Notes under the pieces: model-generated
Databases searched by the model: none
The model's input: the letters and a program-made list of their open reading frames with translations, nothing else
Told to the model about the DNA's origin: nothing
Program-made: the position numbers and the translations under genes
Part shown: positions 45,467 through 51,916 of the stretch, in pieces
Layout of the letters: each line of letters opens with the position of its first letter
Numbering within the stretch: the first letter of the stretch is position 1
DNA from: Burkholderiales bacterium
GTDB taxonomy: Bacteria; Pseudomonadota; Gammaproteobacteria; Burkholderiales; SG8-39
Length of the DNA stretch: 51,916 bases
Reading direction: 5' to 3'
NCBI GenBank assembly: GCA_014860355.1
Contig: JACZJV010000026.1
Coordinates: 1-51,916 of the forward strand

Positions 45467-48265
45467 ATGTCCGCCTTCGAGCCCGAGAAGCGCCCGGATC
45501 CGGACGCGCTGCTCGCGCGCGTGCAGCAGGACGACGCGCGGCAGCGGCGCGGCAAGCTGAAGGTGTTCTTCGGCGCGAGCGCGGGCGTGGGCAAAACCTA
45601 CGCCATGCTCGAAGCCGCGCGCAAGCGCAAGGCGGAAGGCATCGATGTGGTGGTCGCTTATGTCGAGCCCCACGGCCGCGACGAAACCGAGCGCCTGCTC
45701 GAGGGCCTGGAGCAGCTGCCGCCGCGCATCGCCGAGTACCGCGGCGCCAGCTTGCGCGAGTTCGACCTAGACGCGGCGCTCGCGCGCAAGCCGGCGCTCG
45801 CGCTGGTGGACGAATTCGCGCACACCAACGTGGCCGGTTCGCGCCACGCCAAGCGCTGGCGGGACGTGGAGGAGCTGCTCGCGGCCGGCATCGACGTCTA
45901 CACCACGGTCAACGTTCAGCACATCGAAAGCTTGAACGACGTCGTCGCCCAGATCACCGGCGCGCGCATGCAGGAAACCGTGCCCGACAAAGTGTTCGAT
46001 GAGGCCGACGAGATCGAACTCATCGACATCACGCCCGACGAGCTGCTGCAGCGGCTGAAGGAAGGCAAGGTCTATGTGCCGGAACGGGCGCAGCACGCGC
46101 TGGAGAATTTTTTCCGCAAGGGTAACCTGATCGCCCTGCGCGAGCTCGCCATGCGCGCGGCTGCCGACCGCGTGGATGCGGAAATGCGCGAGTACCGCGA
46201 CGAACACGCGATCCGCGACACTTGGGCCGCGGGCGAAAACCTGATGGTATGCGTCGGACCGGATGCGCAGGCGGAGAAGCTGGTGCGCGCCGGCAAGCGC
46301 ATGGCCGCTGCCCTGCATGCGCGCTGGCTGGTGGTCTACGTCGAAACACCGGAGCTGCTGCGCATGCCGGAAACCGAGCGCAACCGGCGCATCGACCTGC
46401 TGCGGCTGGCCGAATCCCTGGGTGCCGAGAGCGTGACGCTGGACGGGCCGAGCGCAGCCGAGGCGATCCTCGAGTACGCCAGGGCGCGCAACGTCAACCG
46501 CGTGCTGGTGGGCAAACCGAACCGGCGCGGCTGGAGAAGCTGGCTGCGGCCCTCGACCACCAGCCAACTGGTAAGACAGGCCCGCGACATCGACGTGTAC
46601 GTGGTAAGCGGGGAGGATGCTGCGCGGACGCGCCTCGCCCCGGTGCTCGCGCGCAGTAGCGCCTACCTCGGACTTGCCCCCGAAGGCTCGGGCAAGAAGC
46701 GCGCGCCCGGCTATGTCTGGGCGGTCGCCACCAGCGCCTTGTGCACTGCGATCTGCTGGGGACTCAAAGCCCGCTTCGATCTGCCCAATCTGATCATGAT
46801 CTACCTGCTCGGCGCGGCGATGATCGCCGCGCGCTTCGGCCGCGGACCGGCGGTCGCATCCGCGATACTCAACGTCGCGGCGTTCGATTTCTTCTTCGTG
46901 CCGCCGTTTTTTACGTTTGCGGTTGCCGATACCCAGTATGTGGCGACGTTCGCGGTCATGCTCGCGGTCACGCTGATCATCGGCAACCTCACCGCGAGCG
47001 TGCGCCTGCAGGCGCGGGTCGCCGGCCATCGCGAGCGGCGAACGGCGTCGCTTTACGCCATGAGCCGCGAACTGGCCGCCACGCGCGGCGCCGAAAACCT
47101 GGCGAGGATTGCGGTGCGCCACACGAGCGAAGTGTTCGACAGCCAGGTCGTGCTGCTGCTGCCGGACGCCGACGGTCGCATTGCGCATCCGCGCGAGGCC
47201 AGCCTGCCGGGCTCGCTGCGCGGCGCCGACCTCAGCGTGGCGCAATGGGTATACGACCACGGCCAGAACGCGGGACTCGGAACGGACACGCTACCGGGCG
47301 GTGACGCCATTTATCTGCCGCTCAAGATCACCGGGTCCTCGCTGGCCGAGACCGGCGCCAAAAAGCAGGCCGCGGCAAGCCCCCCGGCGCCTGCTCTGGG
47401 CGTGCTGGCGCTGCTACCCGCGAACCCGCGCCGCGTGCTCCTGCCCGAACAACTGCACCTGCTCGAAACCTTCGCCGGCCAGGTCGCGCTGGCGCTAGAG
47501 CGCGTGCACCTCGCCGACCAAGCGCACCAGACCGAAATCGATGCCGAAAACGAGCGCATGCGCAATTCGCTGCTGTCGGCGATTTCGCACGACCTGCGCA
47601 CCCCGCTCGCGGTGATCGCCGGATCGGCAAGCACCCTGGTCGAAGGCGGAGCGGCGCTGGCCGAGCCCAATCGCAAGGCGTTGGCGCAGGCGATTTGCGA
47701 TCAGACCAGGCAAATGACCCAGCAGGTGAACAACATCCTCGACATGACGCGCTTCGAGATCGGCGCACCGAAACTCAACCGGCAATGGCAGCCGCTGGAG
47801 GAAATCGTGGGAGCCGTGCTCAACCGGATGCAGCCCGGCCTGCAGGGACGCAAACTGGTGGTGAACCTGCCCGGGGATCTGCCGCTGGTGCTGATCGACG
47901 GCGTGCTGATCGCGCAGGTGCTGTCCAACTTGCTCGAAAACGCCGGCAAATACACTCCGCCTGGATCGCCGATCGAGATCGAGGCCTGGGCTGCCGGCGA
48001 CGAGATCACGGTAAGCGTGGTGGATCGGGGCCCGGGCATCAAGCCCGGCGACGAGGAACGCGTATTCGAGAAATTCCACCGCGGAGCGCCGGAGGGCGCG
48101 GACAGCGGCGCGGGCCTGGGCCTGACCATCTGCCGCGCCATCGTCGACGCGCACGGCGGCCGAATCTGGGCCGAAAACCGCTTTGTCGGGGGAGCGATGT
48201 TCTGCTTCACCCTGCCATCTGGCGGGACGCCGCCGACGGTCGAGCGGGAAACGGACTTCGCATGA
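45467..48265 (+). CDS. kdpD: Sensor histidine kinase KdpD
   Basis: A 932-residue sensor for K+ limitation. Order of domains: N-terminal KdpD domain with a Walker A motif GASAGVGKTYAM (about residues 36-47); a USP-like domain around CVGPDAQAEKLVRAGKRM; four membrane helices (about 410-515); a GAF-like region; and a histidine kinase with the phosphoacceptor His708 in SAISHDLRTPLAVIAG, then N-box NLLENAGKYTP and G-box GPGIKPGD...GAGLGLTIC. Slightly longer than the E. coli protein. The 107-bp gap after kdpC has no recognisable gene. Its stop overlaps the kdpE start. Confidence 0.97.
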   Translation: MSAFEPEKRPDPDALLARVQQDDARQRRGKLKVFFGASAGVGKTYAMLEAARKRKAEGIDVVVAYVEPHGRDETERLLEGLEQLPPRIAEYRGASLREFDLDAALARKPALALVDEFAHTNVAGSRHAKRWRDVEELLAAGIDVYTTVNVQHIESLNDVVAQITGARMQETVPDKVFDEADEIELIDITPDELLQRLKEGKVYVPERAQHALENFFRKGNLIALRELAMRAAADRVDAEMREYRDEHAIRDTWAAGENLMVCVGPDAQAEKLVRAGKRMAAALHARWLVVYVETPELLRMPETERNRRIDLLRLAESLGAESVTLDGPSAAEAILEYARARNVNRVLVGKPNRRGWRSWLRPSTTSQLVRQARDIDVYVVSGEDAARTRLAPVLARSSAYLGLAPEGSGKKRAPGYVWAVATSALCTAICWGLKARFDLPNLIMIYLLGAAMIAARFGRGPAVASAILNVAAFDFFFVPPFFTFAVADTQYVATFAVMLAVTLIIGNLTASVRLQARVAGHRERRTASLYAMSRELAATRGAENLARIAVRHTSEVFDSQVVLLLPDADGRIAHPREASLPGSLRGADLSVAQWVYDHGQNAGLGTDTLPGGDAIYLPLKITGSSLAETGAKKQAAASPPAPALGVLALLPANPRRVLLPEQLHLLETFAGQVALALERVHLADQAHQTEIDAENERMRNSLLSAISHDLRTPLAVIAGSASTLVEGGAALAEPNRKALAQAICDQTRQMTQQVNNILDMTRFEIGAPKLNRQWQPLEEIVGAVLNRMQPGLQGRKLVVNLPGDLPLVLIDGVLIAQVLSNLLENAGKYTPPGSPIEIEAWAAGDEITVSVVDRGPGIKPGDEERVFEKFHRGAPEGADSGAGLGLTICRAIVDAHGGRIWAENRFVGGAMFCFTLPSGGTPPTVERETDFA

Positions 48266-48960
48266 TCAACGCCGGACACCTGATCCTGATCGTGGAGGAC
48301 GAGCCGCAGATCCGGCACTTCCTGCGCACCACCCTGACGGCGGAGGGCTATCGCGTGATCGAGGCCGAAAACGGCCAGCGCGGCGTGCTCGAAGCCGCCA
48401 CGCGCAAACCCGACTTGGTGATGGTCGACCTTGGCCTGCCCGACATCGACGGGGTCGAAGTGATAAAGCGCATACGCGCGTGGTCGGCGCTGCCTATCCT
48501 GATCCTGTCGGCGCGCGACGCCGAGGCCGACAAGGTCGCCGCGCTGGACGCCGGCGCCGACGACTACGTCACCAAACCTTTCGGGGTGGGCGAACTCACG
48601 GCACGCATACGCGTCGCGCTGCGGCACGCCGTGCACGGCGGAAAGCGGGACGCTCCGGCGAGCTTGCGCCTCGGAGACATCGAAGTCGACCTGGAGCGCC
48701 GCCTCGTTCGCACGGACGGCAAGGACATTCACCTGACGCCGATCGAATACCGCCTGCTCGGATGCCTCGCGAAACACGCCGGCATGGTACTGACGCACCG
48801 GCACCTGCTGCGCGAAGTGTGGGGCCCGTCCCACGTCGAGCAGTCGCATTACCTGCGCATCTACATGGGGCAACTGCGGCACAAGCTCGAGCCGGATCCG
48901 GCGCGCCCGCGCTTCCTGCTCACCGAAACCGGCGTGGGCTATCGGCTCGCCGCCGAATAG
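48262..48960 (+). CDS. kdpE: Response regulator KdpE
   Basis: A 232-residue OmpR/PhoB-type regulator. The receiver domain has the phosphorylated Asp56 in MVDLGLPDIDG and Lys in YVTKPFGVGEL; the winged-helix domain carries LTPIEYRLLGCLAKHAGMVLTH and ends LTETGVGYRLAAE. It should activate the kdp promoter, where a TTTACG-N5-TTTACG repeat is present. Start at 48262 overlaps the kdpD stop (ATGA). It faces pgm with a 32-bp gap. Confidence 0.96.
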   Translation: MINAGHLILIVEDEPQIRHFLRTTLTAEGYRVIEAENGQRGVLEAATRKPDLVMVDLGLPDIDGVEVIKRIRAWSALPILILSARDAEADKVAALDAGADDYVTKPFGVGELTARIRVALRHAVHGGKRDAPASLRLGDIEVDLERRLVRTDGKDIHLTPIEYRLLGCLAKHAGMVLTHRHLLREVWGPSHVEQSHYLRIYMGQLRHKLEPDPARPRFLLTETGVGYRLAAE

Positions 48961-48992
48961 ACTCGACCTGCCTGACGGTGCACCGCGCGGGG

Positions 48993-50630
48993 TCAATCGC
49001 GCAGCGCAGCACTCACGATTTCCTGCGCTTGCGCCACGATCTGCGCCAGATGCTCCGCGCTATTGAAGCTCTCGGCATACAGCTTGTAGATGTCCTCGGT
49101 ACCGGAGGGCCGCGCGGCGAACCAGCCTGCTGCGGTGCTCACCTTGAGGCCGCCGATGGGTGCATCGTTGCCGGGCGCGCGGGTGAGCTTGGCGAGGATA
49201 AGGTCGCCGGCGAGTTCCGTGGCCTGCACGCTCGCGCTGCCCAGGCGCTTGAACGCGGCCTTCTGCGCCGGCGTGGCGGGCGCGTCCACGCGCACGTAAT
49301 GCGGGGTGCCGAACTGCGCCGCCAGCTCGAGGTAATAGCGCCCCGGATCCTTGCCGGTGGTGGCGGTGATTTCCGCGGCCAACAGGCCGAGGATGATGCC
49401 GTCCTTGTCGGTGGTCCAGGCCGATCCGTCGCGGCGCAGGAAGCTCGCGCCGGCGCTCTCCTCGCCGCCGAAGCAGAAACTGCCGTCGAGCAGCCCCGCC
49501 GAAAACCACTTGAAGCCCACCGGCACCTCGACCATGCGTCGGCCGAGGCCCGCGACCACGCGGTCGATGAGCGCGCTCGACACCAGCGTCTTGCCCACGG
49601 CTGCCGTCTGCGGCCATTGCGGTCTATGGCCGAGCAGATAGTGAATCGCGACCGCCAGGTAGTGGTTGGGGTTCATCAGCCCGGCCGCAGGCGTCACGAT
49701 GCCGTGGCGGTCGACATCGGCGTCGTTGGCCCAGGCGATGTCGAAGCGCTGTTTCAGCCCGACCAGGCTCGCCATGGCATAGGGGCTGGAGCAGTCCATG
49801 CGGATCTTGCCGTCGTGATCCAGGCTCATGAAGCCGAAGGCGGGATCGACCTTCGGGTTGACCACCTCGATGTCCAGGCCGTAGCGCTGCGCGATCGGCT
49901 TCCAGTACGCCACCGCCGCACCGCCCAGGGGATCGACGCCGATCTTGAGTTTGGCGGCGCGTATCGCCTCCATGTCGATCACGTTTCCCAGGTCCGCGAT
50001 ATAGGGCGCGGCGTAGTCCTCCTCGCGCGTCGTGGCAGCGGCCAGCGCTTCGGCATAGGGCAGGCGCCGAACCGCGCGGTTGTCCTGCGCGAGCAGCGCG
50101 TTGGCGCGCTGCTCGATCCAGCCGGTGATGTCGGTATCCGCGGGGCCGCCGTTGGGCGGGTTGTATTTGATGCCGCCGTCCGCCGGCGGGTTGTGCGAGG
50201 GCGTGATCACCAGGCCGTCGGCGCGCGCCGCGCCGGGCGCGCGGTTATGCACGAGGATGGCGCGCGATATCACCGGCGTCGGAGTGTAGCCCTGATCGCT
50301 CTGGATGTGAGTGCATACTCCGTTGGCCGCGAGCACCTCCAGCGCGCTGCGCTGTGCGGGTTCGGACAGGGCATGCGTATCCTTGCCGAGGTAGAGCGGG
50401 CCGGTGATCGCGTTCTGCGCGCGGTACTCGCATACCGCCTGCACGATGGCGAGGATGTGGGCTTCGTTGAAACTGCGGCTGAACGCGCTGCCGCGGTGTC
50501 CGCTGGTGCCGAAGGCCACGCGCTGCTGCGGATCGTTCGCGTCCGGCTTGTCCTGGTAAGCGCGCAGCAAAGCGGGCAGGTCCACGAGGACGGAGGCGGG
50601 GGCGGGTTTGCCGGCGAGTGGATGCACCAT
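48993..50630 (-). CDS. pgm: Phosphoglucomutase (alpha-D-glucose phosphate-specific)
   Basis: A 545-residue alpha-D-phosphohexomutase that interconverts glucose-1-phosphate and glucose-6-phosphate. The phosphoserine is Ser145 in [13 protein letters not shown]; the metal-binding loop NDADVDRHG (about residues 302-310) and sugar-binding [10 protein letters not shown] (about 393-402) are present, with [11 protein letters not shown] near the N-terminus. Size matches the E. coli enzyme. I set the start at 50630 ([11 protein letters not shown]); 21 more codons are open upstream but do not look conserved. Confidence 0.96.
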   Translation of the reverse strand: MVHPLAGKPAPASVLVDLPALLRAYQDKPDANDPQQRVAFGTSGHRGSAFSRSFNEAHILAIVQAVCEYRAQNAITGPLYLGKDTHALSEPAQRSALEVLAANGVCTHIQSDQGYTPTPVISRAILVHNRAPGAARADGLVITPSHNPPADGGIKYNPPNGGPADTDITGWIEQRANALLAQDNRAVRRLPYAEALAAATTREEDYAAPYIADLGNVIDMEAIRAAKLKIGVDPLGGAAVAYWKPIAQRYGLDIEVVNPKVDPAFGFMSLDHDGKIRMDCSSPYAMASLVGLKQRFDIAWANDADVDRHGIVTPAAGLMNPNHYLAVAIHYLLGHRPQWPQTAAVGKTLVSSALIDRVVAGLGRRMVEVPVGFKWFSAGLLDGSFCFGGEESAGASFLRRDGSAWTTDKDGIILGLLAAEITATTGKDPGRYYLELAAQFGTPHYVRVDAPATPAQKAAFKRLGSASVQATELAGDLILAKLTRAPGNDAPIGGLKVSTAAGWFAARPSGTEDIYKLYAESFNSAEHLAQIVAQAQEIVSAALRD

Positions 50631-50734
50631 ATGATTTCCTGGAAGGCAGTGTTCTGCAGAACGTGCTCGCGCCATTGTCGCCAATTGCGTCACCCGGCGC
50701 CAGCGCGCTGGCGGCCGGCGCGGCGCCGGTGCCG

Positions 50735-50748
50735 TTGATTTGGATCAA
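50735..50748 (+). promoter_or_regulatory. Perfect FNR/CRP-family binding box
   Basis: TTGAT-TTGG-ATCAA is an exact match to the FNR/ANR consensus TTGATN4ATCAA. A -10-like TAGCAT lies at 50770-50775, which would put a start near 50782 and the box centre at about -41, the standard class II activation position. Downstream on the plus strand are the peroxidase-related gene and a small membrane-protein gene. pgm lies on the other side, with its start about 105 bp from the box. Confidence 0.65.
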
Positions 50749-50889
50749 ATGCGCTGCAGGTGGCTGGGCTAGCATCTGCACTGATACACTGACAGGTCGC
50801 CACCCCGCATATCGTCTACCGGGCCGCGGGCAGGGCATTGCAGCATTTCCGGCCCGCCGCAACCCCCGGGGCACAACCAGGAGCCCAGC

Positions 50890-51462
50890 ATGAACGCCAT
50901 CAGCCGTTTCCCCGTACCCGAGCTCGAAGACCTGCCGCAGGACATCCGCGAGCGCATCGTCGCGGTGCAGGAGAAGTCCGGCTTCGTCCCCAATGTGTTC
51001 CTCACCCTGGCGCACCGGCCGGACGAGTTCCGCGCGTTCTTCGCCTATCACGACGCGCTCATGGAAAAGGCCAGCGGCCTCACCAAGGCCGAGCGCGAAA
51101 TGATCGTGGTCGCAACATCCGGCGCCAACCAGTGCCAGTACTGCGTGGTCGCCCACGGCGCGATCCTGCGCATACGCGCCAAGAACCCGCTGATTGCCGA
51201 CCAGGTGTCGGTCAACTACCGCAAGGCCGACATCACGCCCAAGCAGCGCGCCATGCTCGATTTCGCCATGACGACAGCGCTCGAGCCCTGGACCATAGGC
51301 GACGCCGATTTCGAGGCCCTGCGCGCGCACGGCTTTTCCGACGAGGACATCTGGGACATCGGCGGCGTCGCCGCGTTCTTCGCCCTGTCCAACCGCATGG
51401 CCAACCTGATCAACATGCGGCCCAACGACGAGTTCTACACCCTCGGGCGCGAAAAGCGCTGA
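50890..51462 (+). CDS. AhpD-family peroxidase-related protein
   Basis: A 190-residue all-helical protein of the carboxymuconolactone decarboxylase/AhpD superfamily, 'peroxidase-related enzyme' subgroup. The redox motif is CQYC with a following His (Cys82, Cys85, His89 in NQCQYCVVAHG), and the opening FPVPELEDLPQDIRERI plus the C-terminal MRPNDEFYTLGR are typical. It probably reduces peroxides with a thiol partner; substrate unknown. It follows a perfect FNR-type box by about 140 bp and is 3 bp ahead of the next gene. Confidence 0.9.
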   Translation: MNAISRFPVPELEDLPQDIRERIVAVQEKSGFVPNVFLTLAHRPDEFRAFFAYHDALMEKASGLTKAEREMIVVATSGANQCQYCVVAHGAILRIRAKNPLIADQVSVNYRKADITPKQRAMLDFAMTTALEPWTIGDADFEALRAHGFSDEDIWDIGGVAAFFALSNRMANLINMRPNDEFYTLGREKR

Positions 51463-51465
51463 TAG

Positions 51466-51882
51466 ATGCGCATCCTCGTCGTCTGGCTGATCAACGCACT
51501 GTCGCTGCTCGCCGTGCCCTATGTGCTGCCCTCGGTCAGCGTCGACAGCATCTACGCCGCCCTGGTAACGGCGCTGCTGCTGGGCCTGATCAATGCCCTG
51601 ATCCGGCCGGTCCTGGTGCTCATCACCCTGCCGATCACCATCCTCACCCTGGGACTGTTCACCCTGGTGATCAACGGCTTCCTGTTCTGGTTCGTGGCCT
51701 CGTTCGTCGAAGGCTTTCGCGTCGGCGGCTTCTGGTCGGCATTCTGGGGCGCCATCGTCTACAGCCTGATCTCCGCCGTGGCGAGCTGGCTGGTGCTGCC
51801 GCGCCCGCCGCCGCCGCAGCGGCCGCCGGGGCCGCCGCCACCGCCCGGGGACTATATCGATTCGACCGCGCGCCGGCTGTAA
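51466..51882 (+). CDS. Phage-holin family IV / YvlD-like small membrane protein
   Basis: A 138-residue protein with four membrane segments: residues about 3-22, 30-50 (ALVTALLLGLINALIRPVLVL), 55-78 and 88-112. The NALIRP motif and FTLVINGFLFW are typical of the YvlD-like family. The C-terminus has a proline-rich stretch (PRPPPPQRPPGPPPPPGDY), probably disordered in the cytoplasm. Despite the family name, no lysis role is implied. It is 3 bp after the peroxidase-related gene, likely the same operon. Confidence 0.88.
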   Translation: MRILVVWLINALSLLAVPYVLPSVSVDSIYAALVTALLLGLINALIRPVLVLITLPITILTLGLFTLVINGFLFWFVASFVEGFRVGGFWSAFWGAIVYSLISAVASWLVLPRPPPPQRPPGPPPPPGDYIDSTARRL

Positions 51883-51916
51883 CAGGCGAAGCGCGCCTGC
51901 GCGAGCAGCGCTGCCT

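Noticed and set aside
48183-50738. 851-codon open frame across kdpE and pgm
   Set aside because: Crosses a convergent gene pair, antisense to pgm and out of frame with kdpE; composition is typical of a GC shadow.
51466-51882. Holin family label as a sign of prophage
   Set aside because: The protein is YvlD-like and no other phage gene is present; the yqjE-like holin-family protein at 28228-28620 is likewise a host gene.

Overview
This 51.9 kb GC-rich window reads as a betaproteobacterial chromosome. The evidence is the mreBCD-mrdA-rodA-rlpA block divergent from gatCAB, a Bug-type tripartite tricarboxylate transporter, the gshB-EIIA-ptsH-ptsI order, a metX-metW pair and a full kdpFABCDE locus. 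I cannot fix the genus from sequence alone. There is no insertion sequence, phage integrase, rRNA or CRISPR array. One tRNA gene is present.

Layout. 1-6.4 kb (minus strand): cell-elongation genes mreB, mreC, mreD, mrdA (PBP2) and rodA, then an rlpA lipoprotein gene cut by the window edge. 6.4-9.7 kb (plus): gatC, gatA and gatB, the tRNA-dependent amidotransferase. 9.7-11.8 kb: a DUF4124-like secreted coiled-coil protein, pyrE, and exonuclease III (divergent). 12.1-27.3 kb: a pigment/lipid locus of aryl-polyene (APE/xanthomonadin) type. It has a plus-strand trio (halogenase-like flavoprotein, PlsC-like acyltransferase, GT2 glycosyltransferase) facing a 14-gene minus-strand block. That block encodes an ACP, a COG4648-type membrane protein, an AMP-dependent ligase, two dehydratases, an LpxL-like acyltransferase, a LolA-like carrier, an MMPL/RND exporter, a NodB-type deacetylase, a PAP2-type phosphatase, a ketosynthase, a chain-length-factor-like partner, a ketoreductase and a methyltransferase. 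27.6-30.3 kb: a yqjD/yqjE/yqjK-like stress operon with a LETM1-like gene, and ampG. 30.4-32.2 kb: metX-metW. 32.5-35.9 kb: gshB and an incomplete PTS. 36-39 kb: tctCBA-type carboxylate uptake. 39.2-40.2 kb: a membrane-anchored dihaem cytochrome c and tRNA-Arg(CCG). 40.6-49.0 kb: a Kdp potassium system with an extra 30-residue membrane peptide gene in front. 49-51.9 kb: phosphoglucomutase, then a peroxidase-related protein and a small membrane protein behind a perfect FNR-type box.

How the pigment locus should work (inference from family knowledge). The ligase loads an aromatic acid onto the ACP. The ketosynthase/chain-length-factor pair, ketoreductase and two hot-dog dehydratases build a conjugated polyene. 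The methyltransferase, halogenase-like enzyme, acyltransferases and glycosyltransferase tailor and anchor it. The MMPL protein and LolA-like carrier move it to the outer membrane. Unusual points are the NodB deacetylase and PAP2 phosphatase embedded in the operon, the two halogenase signature motifs, and the absence from the window of an ammonia lyase or chorismatase for the aryl starter, of a second ACP and of a second full ketosynthase.

Other structure worth attention: an 81-bp palindromic repeat present twice (15.1 and 30.3 kb), each copy between convergent genes; a TTTACG-N5-TTTACG direct repeat upstream of kdp resembling the KdpE operator; and several genes whose only sensible start is a rare codon overlapping the previous stop.
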